Shown: positions 32,675-52,100 of the stretch, piece by piece | Position numbering within the stretch: position 1 is the first letter of the stretch | How the letters are laid out: each line of letters starts with the position of its first letter | NCBI RefSeq assembly: GCF_000346465.2 | Contig: NC_034010.1 | Span: 24,586,570-24,650,569, forward strand | Direction of reading: 5' to 3' | Length of the DNA stretch: 64,000 nt | Source: Prunus persica | Taxonomy: Eukaryota; Streptophyta; Magnoliopsida; Rosales; Rosaceae | Translations under genes and position numbers: made by a program | Notes under the pieces: generated by a model | Seen by the model: the letters and a program-made list of their open reading frames with translations, nothing else | The model's database searches: none | What the model was told of the DNA's origin: nothing

Positions 32675-33522
32675 GTATGTATCTATAACTGACAGACTTT
32701 TCTCGTCTTTAGACTTAACAATAAGTCGAAGTCGTCAGATAATGAAATTTGGCTCAGATTTTCAATATCTAATTTTCCAGAGCGAAGTGCTTCAAGAGAC
32801 AGGCTACCAAATCGATGGGTTCAACCGAACAGTGAACAACCTTTAAAAGGAGTCACAACGGTGACAAAAACCAATTAATTCAACCATGTCCAGCTACCAA
32901 TTATATAAATATCAAATTGCTTCTAAACAGAATTGACATTATCAACCAACAAAAGACTCTAACTTTAACAAATCAAGAGACAATAAGTAAAAACCAATCA
33001 GATATAATTAAACCAAACCCATGTAAATTACTTTTTTGTTAAGAATACCAGCACCTATGCAAATCCTTCCTTGGTTACACTAGCCAAATTAACCCAAATG
33101 TCAAAATCAAGAACGATTAACATTATCCCAACAAAATAATTATAGCAGAATTAACATTACCATGATATAAGCAAAGGCTCATATTTTTTATACCCTCAAC
33201 TAAACCAAATATCAAGATTAAACGCGATAAACATTAGCACAATACACAAACTAAATTCACATTTCTGAAAAATCAATAAAACCCAACCTAAGATCAAAAT
33301 CAGCAGCATTAACATTACCGCAAGACAGGGAAAAAGGAAGAAAATTTGTGATCAAACCGAAATCAAAATTAAGCGAAATTAACATTTCACATCTAAAAAG
33401 GCTCGACTTTCACAAACCAGAATCAGAATGAAGAAAATTCAGATAACCAAAATCATTTTATAGAAACTAGAATAAGAAAATAAAAGCTGTCATCATTAAA
33501 AATAAAATTAGCATAAAGCCAC

Positions 33523-33710
33523 CTGGTATCGATGTGAGGCGACATCATTGGATCGTCGGAGTCGTTGTCGATGAACTCATAATCCGCAACTCCAGATTCG
33601 TCGCTATCCGTAGCTGCGGCTGCGTCGTCGTCGCCGCTACTATAGAAATCCTCGTCATTGTCGTCGTCATCATTAGCGTCGAGCATGTCGAAGTCTTCGT
33701 CTGATTACAT
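33523..33710 (-). pseudogene. ARIADNE (ARI8-like) E3 ligase, first-exon fragment
   Basis: The minus-strand reading matches the acidic N-terminus of plant ARIADNE RBR E3 ligases: DEDF, DFYSSGDDD, a DSDES stretch and ADYEFIDNDSDD, ending at a splice donor (ACCAG|GTGGC at 33523) after a HRYQ-like end that is out of frame with the start. The expected start codon (33710) is followed at once by TAA, and the frame then continues SDEDFDMLDAND. A typical GA-rich 5' UTR lies upstream (33711-33840). None of the RING or IBR exons follows. It is a captured or duplicated promoter plus exon 1. Confidence 0.7.
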
Positions 33711-33884
33711 TTCGTGGGTTTTCTGATGAAGAGGATCAAAACCCTAATTGGGAATCAATCCTAATTGCATTGAACAAAAGAGGGCTGGGGTTGGGGTCGA
33801 TTGGAAGAGAGAGACAGAGAGAGCGGGAAGTACATAAACTAGAGAAGGAGGGAGGGTGAAATTGGTAATTTACTCTATTTAAAA

Positions 33885-34024
33885 AGTATGGCCATCCGGC
33901 TATACTATTTAACCATTCGATTACATTTAAGTAGTATAGCCGTTTTGTTTTTTAATAGTATAGCCGCGCGGCTATACTCTTTTTTTTTGTCAACAGCATA
34001 GCCGGTCGGCTATATACTCTTTAA
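33885..34024. repeat. Cluster of TATAGCCG / CGGCTATA inverted motifs
   Basis: The sequence agtatagccg and its complement cggctatact recur about four times, joined by T-rich spacers. The central unit at 33957-33978 is a perfect 22-base palindrome (AGTATAGCCGC followed by its reverse complement). The others have two- to four-base centres (cat, gt) or are half-sites. Confidence 0.8.
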
Positions 34025-34157
34025 ACAGTAGCCCCAAGTCTCTTTCCCTCTCTCGCCTATTCACTTCTCTCTTCGCTCTCTCCCGAACGACATGTTCACC
34101 TGACCACACCAACGACAATTCCTCCCTCTGGCAACTCCACCAATTCCAACTCAAGTT

Positions 34158-34351
34158 CGAATAAAAAGTGGCCGTTTTCACAGTCCTATCTCCTCTCCCT
34201 TATTTTATGCTTTGATATATTGAACAGAAACAAGGAGATGAGAGCATGTATAAATGTGAGTGCAAAGTGTACAAATAGGAGTGGTTAAATCGCTGCCCCT
34301 AACAAATGACTTTTGAATTTTAAACGAATTCCAATTAGGAAAATCTTTACA
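34158..34351. repeat. 194-bp direct repeat, right copy
   Basis: Partner of 32482-32674. It directly precedes, in plus orientation, the first recognisable phosphatase exon. Confidence 0.9.
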
Positions 34352-34629
34352 TGTTTTGCAGCTTAACGCAGTTGAAAATAATCTAATTAAAACACAACTT
34401 CCAACAAGAGAGGAGAGAAATGAACCTGGCCATGCCTGAGCATCTGTAAAGATGAGAGGATTTGTTGCAATGAAAAGACATCCAGGATTTCCCATACCTT
34501 CAATCACATAAACATTGACTGCCACCAGAGAAGACCAAATGGAATACATGTAACAAATGCACTCCATATGTAATAAGACCATAATGTTTATGTGGTGTTG
34601 GCACTTGGTATAGTTACCTTCCATTCAAT

Positions 34630-35533
34630 ACTTTGTAACACAATGTTTGCATATTCGCCTGAATTTGAGCACAAGTACAGTCCATGGAAAAATAAAGAAA
34701 AAATATAGTGAATTGTGGCAATATGATCTAAATAACAATACCCGTCTTAATATTCGTCTTTCGAGTTTAAAGAATCAAGTTCTGAATTCAGAATATTAAA
34801 ATTCAAATATGCTTCTATTGCAATGCAGGTATATATATTTTCAACTGATAGACTGAATTGCTAGGGGGACAAACTGGCAGCTTGAACATTAAAATAAACA
34901 AATCAAGGTTTTGAGAGACGAATAGAATTCTTAGCGTATCTCTCTTTTGACTTGTGTGTAACAAGTTGCATTGATATAAGCAACCAGCAAGCAAGTGGCC
35001 AATGCGGATTTAACACATGTTAAACCCTCCAAAATATTATTCATTATTCGGCGCTGCCCGGAAGAAGAACGACACATTGTTTGTTTCTTGGAACGGAAGA
35101 TAACAACGCAACGCAAGCATCTAATCCGCTGTATACTTTGGCCATTGCTTTAAACGACACATTCTTTATCAGCATTTTCTTTTTGCAAATTAAATAAGTA
35201 TATAAATAATAAGACCCTTATCATAAATCAAATACCAATAATAAAGAATATATTTCTTCAATAAAGAATCCACATAGATATGTATAGAAGAATTCCAATT
35301 TTTTACTCTAACTATTCTGTAATTTTTCTTCTCATGGATGGTATTTCCAGAGAGCAACAGCTAAATAAATAGAACTATAAAATGGCACTGCTTGTGGGGC
35401 AAGAATGGAGGGGGCACTCGAGAGGAATGCTTGTCTTATTTTGCTTTTCCCAGCTTCTGTGTATGAACAATTGCTGCAAATCCCATATGTTTGTGCTTAT
35501 TCATCAAGAGTATGTGAATAAGATGGAATGAAT
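34630..35533. other. Intergenic, no gene seen
   Basis: The 3' flank of the carboxypeptidase gene and the space where the missing phosphatase 5' exons would be expected. No HAD DxD motif was found here on the minus strand. Confidence 0.45.
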
Positions 35534-43376
<7,843 letters not shown>

Positions 43377-43889
43377 TGTTAACTTCATAAAGACGGGCAA
43401 CAACCCACTACTAATAACACCAATATTGTCTCCAACTTAACCACCTATAAAGCCCAGTAGGTGTGGAGTTTTATCATAAAAGGCCTCAGTGATATTAATA
43501 GTGGAACCATTCATTATATCTCGGAGTTCCTACGACTCCGAAGCCAGTGAGCTCCTAAAAGGCCTCGTGCTAGATGGATGCGGGTGTGCACATATAAGGC
43601 ACATCGACCCCTCTCCGTTGGTTGATGTGGGATCTTACACATCACATATTGGGTAAGGGTAAAGACCCAATTTAGGCCTAGTCAATTAACCCACCATGTT
43701 AAATTTCAAAGAGACGGGCCTACATCGCACTACTAACACCAATATTGTCCTCAACTTAACCACCTATAAAGCCCAGTAGGTGTGGAGTTTTATCACAAAA
43801 GGCCTTTGTGATATTAGTAGTGGAACCATTTATTATATCTTATATTTTATTTAGTCGAGTTTCCAATATAAGACTTATATTCTTCAACA
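43377..43889 (-). mobile_element. Pair of LTR-like fragments related to the 3170-3861 element
   Basis: Two direct repeats begin TGTTAA at 43377 and 43697 and share about 140 bases (aacttaaccacctataaagc, gtggagttttatca). The second ends CAACA at 43889. Their middle resembles the LTRs at 3170 and 3626 (ttaaccacctaggag, gggttttatcat). The 170 bases between them carry no ORF. Orientation is inferred by analogy only. Confidence 0.5.
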
Positions 43890-46292
43890 AAAGGAAGGAA
43901 ATTATAGGAAATGGGATGATAGGAAAGAAAAGGGATGGAATAGGGATTTTCTTTAGGATTTTCTTCATATACGTCCTATTCTAAGTTGGCATTTAGAAAT
44001 TTAAATTTTTGAAGTATGAGTTGAAATTGCGAAGTGTTCAATTTGAACAAGTTAAAGTTCTAAATTGAAAATTTACCAAATTGATTCAATTTAAATTAAA
44101 CTCCAATTCTGATTTTCAATTCTAGATTGATTTTCCAACTCTTCTATTTAAAAGCGATACTAAAAAAAAGAAAAATTAAACTTAAAATCTCATATATAAA
44201 AATAAATAATTTTAACCGCTTCTATTACAAGTCCCTTTACAATCTTTTTTTCTCTAGCCCATCTAACTTACCGAATTGCTTATATAAAATAAAATAAATA
44301 AATAAAAGAATGCACCCAGAATTTTTACTATTTGTTTTCTGACAGCATGTGTTTGGTTACTACTATATCTCCAAACGAGCATTTGCCAAATACGACAACA
44401 AGTATACGTGCGTTGGCACGTGTCCTGGTTGACGTCTGCATTCCGTAGTTTACTGCTTTGACTCCGTCTCGCCTCTCGCTCGCTGCTGCTAGCGGAACTC
44501 AACTGAGGTGGAAATGCTTGCTAGGCGACAAAGTTAGGTTTTCCGTACAAGCCCTTGTAGTTCTACATATTTACGCAGAGGTCCTCTGAGGCTGAGAGTT
44601 GAAATGTCATCACTTGGGTTTTCACTGATTAATAGTTATTTTATATTTATTTTATATCAAATGACCGACTAAAATTAGATTGTACATAGTGATCACTCCA
44701 CATCACAATCTGCATCACTATTTTTCTAGCGTTTCAAGAGGTTTCACGTTCGAATCCCTCCCTCTTTCGTATATTTTTTAATAACATTTATTCCTCTGAA
44801 TAATGAAACAAAAACTTCGTATGTCAAATTGTGGTATTGTTGGACCAAATTAACATAACCATTTCTTTTTATGCGACTTAACATAACCATATGCAACGAG
44901 TGAATTTGTTTAATTACCAAAAACTCTTCAAAGGAGGAGTTGGTTCTATGTTTGATGTATAAAATCAAACCACCATTGGTGAAACATTTTAAAATTTTAG
45001 CCTATCGTCTCTTACAATGTAATTAACTAGCAATATTTTGTGAGAATTGATTTTTACACTTATATGAGAAGTTCATATCCATAAGTTAGGTATTGCATTC
45101 CCAACAAAGTATTTACCAAACATGTGAATGCAATTCCATATCCATTCCAAAACTCCTAAATCTTGAACCAAATGACCCCTTAATTTTATTCATTTATCCC
45201 TTATTTTTATATTTTGCCTTTTTTTAAATTTATTAAATTGCAAATCATAAAAATAAAAAGAAGGGAGTTTTACTACTATGCCGAATATAGGGGCTCAAAT
45301 TATTTATGAAAAATAATACATGAAATAGACTTTTAAAACACACCCAAAGCTCATTTACAACATAACAAGGAGACTTCGAACTTTCTATAAATTAAAAAAA
45401 AGTCATCGATTTCTAAGAACAAACACAACCCCGAAACCTCATAAAAAAAATCCAAAACACTCGACATGGCATCAAAGTAATTTAATAATCAAAATTAAAT
45501 TCAATAGGGTAAGATGTCATTTTTTGAGTTTGTTTATAAAAATTAAATAATATAAAATTTATCTATATCACTAATACTAAGAATAAGTATATAACTAAAT
45601 ACCTCTAAAAAGAATGAGTGCGCATGCATAAAATATGAGTGAAAATCGCCATCCTATAAGCTTGTAGTTGTAGTAGTATCTTATGTTTAAATTTCCAATT
45701 TCCAATATTCCTTTTATAAAAAGAAAGTAAAATTAAATATCATCGTCATTGTAGACATATTAATATGAATTCTAGATTTTAGTGCCAATTTGATTATTTG
45801 GGGATTGAGAGAATACGGTCCCAAAGCATTAGATGAAGTAAAGTTCCTCGTCAATTTATAAATAATGAAAGTTGGTGAGTAAACTTATAAAGATAATTCA
45901 ACAATTTAAATCCACATATTTGTTATATTCCATTACGATATGACATTCTAACTTTAATTCTCAACATAGAACATTATAAGTATTTTATTAAATAAATGGC
46001 AGATGGAATTCGTCATTGTGGGGGTGTGATTCTGGACGTGCCATGAACAAATAATTGTGTGGAGACAATCGTCCTTAGGCACTATGTTGCCATGCTCATA
46101 GAATCACGTGTACAAAATACCAAAGAAAATTAATTTTGCTTTTTATTTAAGCAGTTCAAAACAATGTTGGTAAGGAGCTTGTAGTTTGAATGGTTACAAA
46201 CAATTATTAATTCTTATTTGTGTTTGAATCTCCTATCCTTTAATATCGCTTGTAAAAAAAAAAGAAAGTGTTTATCCATATTCTAATGCTCA
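43890..46292. other. Intergenic with SINE-like fragments
   Basis: No gene is seen. 44205-44260 is the head of the SINE-like family found at 2830-2925. 44735-44755 contains a B-box-like GTTCGAATCCC. 46166-46240 has a TGTAGTTTGAATGG / GTTTGAATCTCC pair typical of a tRNA-derived SINE. Confidence 0.4.
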
Positions 46293-46544
46293 CTCGTTTG
46301 GGAGTGCTTTTGAAAGGGCAAAAAACGTTTTCTGAAAACCGAAAGCGCTTTTAATGGTGTTTGGCATAAAAGTTTAAAAATGCTTCTGGGTCATAGAAGT
46401 GTTTTTTGGGGAAGCACTTGCCATGTATTTTTTCAAGAAGCACTTCAATTTTTTATGAAATTTTCAACAACTTTATAATAAAAACACTTTTGTTAGAAGC
46501 GCTTATGAGTAGAAGTGCTTTATAAAGAAGCAGTCTCAAACGAG
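46293..46544. mobile_element. MITE, copy 1
   Basis: Terminal inverted repeats: ctcgtttgggagtgctt at the left and, reverse-complemented, ctcgtttgagactgctt at the right. The interior is rich in aagcactt/aagtgctt and has no ORF. 252 bp. It resembles the second copy just downstream. Confidence 0.7.
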
Positions 46545-46574
46545 CCCAAATTGTTTGCTTTTGACAAAAAAATA

Positions 46575-46790
46575 AGGGTTTATTTGGGAGTGCTTCTGAA
46601 AGGGTTAAAAGCTCTTTATGATAACTAAAAACGCTTTAAAAAAGTTTAGAAACACTTCCGAGTTATAGAAACTCTTTATGGAGAAGCACTTGCTAAAAGC
46701 ACTTGAATTTCTTATGAAATTTTAAACATCTTTATAATAAAAACGCTTATGAACATTTACTTCTTAAAAAAGCCGTCCCAAACGAACCCT
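46575..46790. mobile_element. MITE, copy 2
   Basis: Left end agggtttatttgggagtgct, right end complementary with a few mismatches. The interior is colinear with copy 1 (gagaagcacttgc, cttataataaaaac). 216 bp. The superfamily cannot be fixed without clear target duplications. Confidence 0.7.
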
Positions 46791-47108
46791 AGATTATTAG
46801 TTAGCTATACATTTTTTGTTTCTTAGCCTCGTAAATGATCATAGTATAATAGTTGACTAACATGAAATCACAAATTATGATGTTGTGATTTATTTATTTT
46901 TGTTCATTTACAATTGGCGTTGGGTACACTGCTTGCTTGAACAGTTGTACTTCTCCATGGACCCAATAAGGTGAAAATTGTAATATCCATATCCTACTAT
47001 AATTGGGAGGCTCATAAAATCTACCTCCTTTCTTTTTTTATAGAAATAAAATCTCTCCTTGTGTCGGCAAAATAATAATCATTTTGTCAAAACTTTGGTG
47101 GGGAAGGA

Positions 47109-47267
47109 CTATTTGGTGGGTACTTCCAAAAAGGCTCCTATGACTTCTCCTTCTGCAGAATAAACATCACACCCATATTTCTCAACCCCCCAAACCAACA
47201 CCATGGCCATCAAAAACAACCCAACCAAGCAAAGACAAGAAAGAAGAACCCTAAAGCTGGTCTCCAT
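47109..47267 (-). CDS. Possible small secreted peptide (52 aa)
   Basis: The minus-strand ORF starts METSFRVLLSCLCLVGLFLM, a convincing hydrophobic signal or anchor segment to about residue 28. A short tail with one Cys (VEKYGCDVYSAEGE) follows. Upstream in the same direction lies a CT-rich, leader-like stretch (47268-47400). I do not recognise the peptide family. On the opposite strand a 32-codon ORF (47202-47300) has a good start context (CACCATGGCC), so the coding strand is not certain. It may be chance. Confidence 0.25.
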   Translation of the reverse strand: METSFRVLLSCLCLVGLFLMAMVLVWGVEKYGCDVYSAEGEVIGAFLEVPTK

Positions 47268-47300
47268 TCAAACTTGGAAGCTGCCCAGCAAGAGCTTAAC

Positions 47301-48657
47301 TTGAACAAAGAGAGAGATCAAGATGACGAAAAGAGCTCTTCCTCTGCCCTGCTGTTTGTTTGGTATTAGTTTAGAGAGAATATGTAGGGTTTGAAATTGC
47401 AGGATGGAGCTTACCTTCATTGTGAAGTTCTCAGCAGCCCACCTTCCTTTTTAAATGCTTCTGCTTTTTTTATTGTTACATTTGCATATATCTGAGATTC
47501 CCAATTTTTTTTCTTTGCTTTGATTCTTATTCCTAGAGGTTTTGATAAGTCATCTCTTGCTTACTTCATCGAGCTTAATAATGTTCTGCTTCGAGAATAA
47601 TCTACTGTTAATTAAGCTCTGCTTTGAGAATAATCTACTTTGGAGGCATTACCATATATGCCTAATTTAGATTGTCTTGGTGGGTGGTGATTGTTCATTT
47701 TGGGATGGTTGGGATAAAGAAAACTTAAGTGCATCTCTAGGACTATGGCAATGTTTGAATCGAAAGTATATAAGGTGATTTTTTTTAAAAAAAATTGGTA
47801 ATTTCATATTTCTCATGCATAGGGGATTTTCATTAATTCTTTTATTAATTAAAGAACAGATTGTCGATATGATATTGATAAGATGTTGTTATTATTGTCA
47901 ATAACAAAATATACGATACAAACTAAAACAATATAATTATGATGTTTTTAGGAAAAATTAAGCATTTTTAGTTGAAATATAATTAGATAACAATTTAAAA
48001 TAAAGTACTTATCCACATTCAACATAATAATAAACTAACAAAACGTTTCAACTTTTTATTACATTAGAGATAAGAATTGCACTATATTGGCAAGTTGATG
48101 ACAAGATGCATGTGCACCACCATAGCTAATTAAATTTGTTCTTATCAAGAAGATGCAAATAAATCATTAACGTTTCAATTCGCAACAACCCATATTTTGC
48201 CGAGATATTATTAAGTTAAGATAGAGGAGTCAACTCTAGCAAGAAAATCTCAAAACTTAAAAACCACGGTCAACTGACCCAGCGTGACAAGCAATTCTGT
48301 CATTCTGTAAAATGAGCAAGGGTAAGTCCGTCATTTCATGTAAAGGAAAATACAGCAGGCAACCACCGCCCCCTTTTTCCCGTAAATAAGGCCCCAAACC
48401 ATGGGCATTTTGGTCACGACGATGAGAACACAGGCGGGGGCCAAAGTGAAAAAGAAAAAGTTTGATTGATTAGGGAATAGGAAAGTAGAAACCAATTAGA
48501 AAAAGTAAAAGATTTGATATAAATAAGGGTTATAAAAGAAAATAAATAAAAAAATGAGTCACCAAAATAAAAAAAAAGGATTTATTTCTAATTTTTTTAA
48601 AAAGAAATTATATTTATTTTCGGACGCGAATTGAGATTGAAATAGAGTTTAATAGGG
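47301..48657. other. Upstream region of the POWERDRESS-like gene
   Basis: No gene is seen. A TATAAATA box at 48518-48525 lies in AT-rich DNA before the leader and is the best core-promoter candidate. Confidence 0.4.
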
Positions 48658-49160
48658 GTGTTGAGATCCGGATGCCAGTCTCTCTCTCAAGGCTCTCTTT
48701 GTCCCTTATCGGCTCACGGTTCTCACTTTCTCGCCCCACAGGCAGATTTTCTTGAAGCCAGGAAAGAGAAAGAAAGAGAGGAAAATTTTCTTCAGAGGAA
48801 GAGAAGGCAGCCGAACGACGACGAGGCGGATAACAAGAGCAAACCCTAGGAGAGTCATCGTCTCCCATGGCTCACTAAACTCCGCCTATGCTTTGTTTCG
48901 TCCACGATCTGGTTTCGAAACCCTAGGGCAACCAACCTTGGCTGCGGCGCAGGCTCGAAAGGCTCTTCTACGATTTGGTTTGCAGAAAACCCTAGATTCA
49001 GTACGGTACGGATAGGCAGCTGTGAGCTCTGTTGTTTTTGGGGCGTGGAAAGGCGAAGACTTTGGTGGGCATACGGCCGAGAGAGATCTTGGCGGTGGTG
49101 TTTGGGGTTTAGAATTAGGGTTGTGAAGGTGTGGCTGCCCATGCGATTGGGTTGATTTTG
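48658..49160 (+). promoter_or_regulatory. Long 5' leader with upstream ORFs
   Basis: If transcription starts near 48550-48660, the leader carries several upstream ATGs: 48658 (63 codons), 48752 (87 codons, stop at 49015), 48869 (MAH) and 49141 (MRLG). The last one stops only five bases before the main ATG at 49161. Such a layout usually lowers or conditions translation of the main frame. Confidence 0.45.
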
Positions 49161-52100
49161 ATGCCGCCAGAACCATTGCCTTGGGATCGGAAAGACTTCT
49201 TCAAGGAGAGGAAGCACGAGAGGTCGGAGTCCCTTGGCTCTGTGGCACGATGGAGGGACTCGCCCCATCATGCACCTCGCGACTTCAATCGTTGGCCTTC
49301 AGCCGATTTTCGCAGACCACCAGGTATTTGTCTATCATATTATCAATAATCTCTCTTGTGCCTCTGTTTCTCTGCGGGCTATTTAGAATTAGAATTCTTG
49401 GCTTCTGATAAATATGTATATGCACACAAACATATGTTTCATTAATTTGCTGTTCTAGGGTTGTAAATAACTTTTTGAACGGGTTGGGCTTGCTAAAACA
49501 ACAAACAAAGAGAAGGGTCGGACAGACTTGATCTTTAGCCTTATGATTCTTTCATCCGTGAGCGGTTTGGGGTTTTTTCTTATGAATTTTTTTTTGACAA
49601 AGGGTTTTTTCTTATGATTCAACACAGCTAATTTTGTTGTTTCAGTCTTTTTTTTTTTTCGGATTTCATATCATATCCTTCACAAGTATCGTTTAGATCT
49701 GCCAACTTTCTGAGATCTGTTATGGGAAATATATATTCTTTTTTTCCTTTAATTTTTCTGGAAAAAATGGTTTTTGCCTTCTTTCTGTTTTGTTCGAAAT
49801 AAACCTTACTTGAGTTTTGTTTGGTCTGAATACTTTGCTTGAGTTGATTGTTTTTCTTTCCTTTCCTTTTAAATATTTTCTGAAGGTCATGGTAAGCAGG
49901 GTGGTTGGCACCTATTTTCCGAGGATTCTGGTCATGGCTATGCATCTTCTCGGTCTGGTGATAAGATGCTGGAAGATGAGAGCTGCCGACCATCATTTTC
50001 GCGTGGAGATGGAAGGTATGGTAGGAACAGCAGGGATAACAGAGGGTCTTACAGCCAGAGGGAATGTAAAGGTCATTCTTGGGAAACCAGCAGTGGGTCT
50101 CCAAACACACCGGGCAGGCCAAATGACGTGATTAATGAACAAAGGACGCAGGATGATATGCTGACATACTCATCTCATCAGCATTCTGACTTTGGAAGCA
50201 CATGGGATCAGATTCAATTGAAAGACCAGCTTGATAGAATGGGCGGTTCTACTGGTCTAGGTGCTGGCCAGAAATGTGAGAGAGAGAACTCGTTAGGCTC
50301 AATTGATTGGAAGCCCCTTAAATGGACGCGGTCTGGAAGCATGTCTTCTCGGGGTTCAGGTTTCAGCCATTCAAGTAGCTCAAAGAGCATTGGGGCCATT
50401 GATTTCAATGAAGCAAAGGTTGAGTCACAGCCAAAAAATGCCACTCCGGTGCAGTCTCCTTCAGGAGAAGCTACTACCTGTGTGACATCTGCTGCCCCAT
50501 CAGAGGAAACAACTTCTAGGAAGAAGCCGCGCCTTGGATGGGGTGAGGGATTGGCAAAGTATGAGAAAAAGAAAGTCGAGGTCCCTGATGGAAGCATGAA
50601 CAAAGATGGGGCTGTTTGTTCTGTTGGTAACATGGAGCCGGTCCATTCTCTGAGTTCAAATTTGGCTGATAAAAGCCCTAGAGTTACAGTATTCTCAGAT
50701 TGTGCATCTCCTGCAACTCCATCCTCTGTAGCTTGCAGTTCCTCTCCAGGTATATTGTTGCATCCTTACATTCCCTTCACATGTTACCCTATCTTAAATT
50801 GTGACCTGATATGTGAGTGGATTTTGACAAGATTTGTGTTTTAAAATCTGTAATGTGGTGTTGGCATTATTGCTTACTTATTAATGCAAGTCAAATAGAA
50901 GTTAGTATGAGATTCAGTTGATATAACTACTCGTTGCTAGAATGTGGGCGACCAAATCCTCTCCTTGACAAGGAACATCATACATGATGCTTTTCTCATC
51001 TTGACATATTATTATCAATGTGTTGGTTTAGTGGAATGGGAAGGGCCTGAAGGTAGAAAATTAGGAAGTAAGGATTTTAAAACCTTTTCTCCTGGGTTGT
51101 CCTTCTCAGTGGTTTTAGGTTGTAGTCTAAGTAATTATACCAAGTATTTTGCTTTTGTAGTATTATGTGTTCTTATTTTTTAATTTTTTAATTTTTGCTA
51201 CCACACATTCTTTTTGATACCACACATTCTTTTTGAAACCTTCACATATCTTAGTTTTTACAAAAAAATGCATTATATATATTTTTCTGTTGGTAAGTTA
51301 TCTGTTGTCTTGCTATTTTTATGCATTCCATATTGTTATGTTTATCTCTCCCTTACACATATATGTTATAGGTGCAGAAGTTTTATGATTATATCATTGT
51401 TGCAACAGGTGTGGAGGAGAAATCATTTGGCAAGACAGCAAATGTTGACAACAATAATAGAAACTTTTGTGGTTCCCCTAGTCCTATGTCTCAGAGTCAT
51501 CATGAGGGATTCACATTCAATTTGGAAAAGTTGGATTGCAATTCTATAGCTAATTTGGGCTCATCACTACGGGAATTGCTTCAATCTGATGACCCAAGTT
51601 CAGTGGATTCTGGTATTGTGAGGCCTACTGCAATGAACAAGTTACTTATATGGAAAGGTGAAATTTCGAAGGTGTTGGAAGTGACAGAGTCAGAAATTGA
51701 TTCACTTGAAAACGAGCTTAAAGTATTGAACTCTGATTCTGGGGCCAGCTGTCCACGTCCAGCAACTTCTAGTTCTTTGCCTGTGGAGGACAATGATAAA
51801 TCTTTCAAAGAACAGGTTACTGTCACAAATTTGATCACTCGGCCTGCTCCATTACAAATTCATTCTTCTGGGGACGCTGATGTGGAGAAGATGTGTCTTG
51901 GTAATGGTGACCAGGTAGAATTTTGTGGTATTGTTAAGGATGAGGATATTGATAGTCCTGGAACAGCGACGTCGAAATTTGTTGAACCATTACTAAAGGT
52001 GGTTTCTTCATCGGATGTGATGAGTCACAATGATTGTTCTGGGGATTTGGATCCAATTGAAACGACCAAAGGGGAAGCAAAATGCCTAGTGCCAGGAAAG

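Larger units (their letters stand above)
30894..34484 (-). pseudogene. Phosphoglycolate phosphatase-like gene, 3' half only
   Basis: HAD-family phosphatase related to plant PGLP (2-phosphoglycolate / 4-nitrophenyl phosphatase). Recognisable minus-strand exons: about 34484-34426 (NPGCLFIATN, DAQAW), 32224-32125 (GGGSMVGAIRGSTQ, VVGKPSTFMMDYLA), 31197-31094 (SQICMIGDRLDTDILFGQNG) and 31000-30894 (QPDFYTNKISDFLFLKAATV, stop). The four pieces splice in frame, giving about 123 of roughly 300 residues. The HAD motif IV (GDRLDTD) is present. The N-terminal half with the DxD nucleophile is absent, and the first piece lacks several residues between ATN and TDAQ. A large rearrangement sits inside the 2.2-kb interval between the first two pieces. 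I call it a truncated pseudogene. Confidence 0.75.

Noticed and set aside
33545..33739. Minus-strand ORF rich in Thr (TTTMTR, ATTTQPQ)
   Set aside because: It is another frame of the acidic ARIADNE exon; the Asp-rich frame matches a known family.
44263..44502. 79-residue minus-strand ORF with a Ser/Arg-rich start
   Set aside because: Low-complexity start and a hydrophobic end in AT-rich DNA, with no recognisable family.
44735..44755. GTTCGAATCCC, taken first as a tRNA T-arm
   Set aside because: No acceptor stem, D-arm or anticodon arm can be built from the 60 bases upstream; at most a SINE fragment.
48855..49271. 138-residue minus-strand ORF over the PWR leader
   Set aside because: It is antisense to the leader and first PWR exon; GC-rich leader DNA often leaves both strands open.
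49628..50122. 164-residue minus-strand ORF
   Set aside because: It overlaps PWR exon 2 and its preceding T-rich intron on the other strand; a shadow of the real gene.
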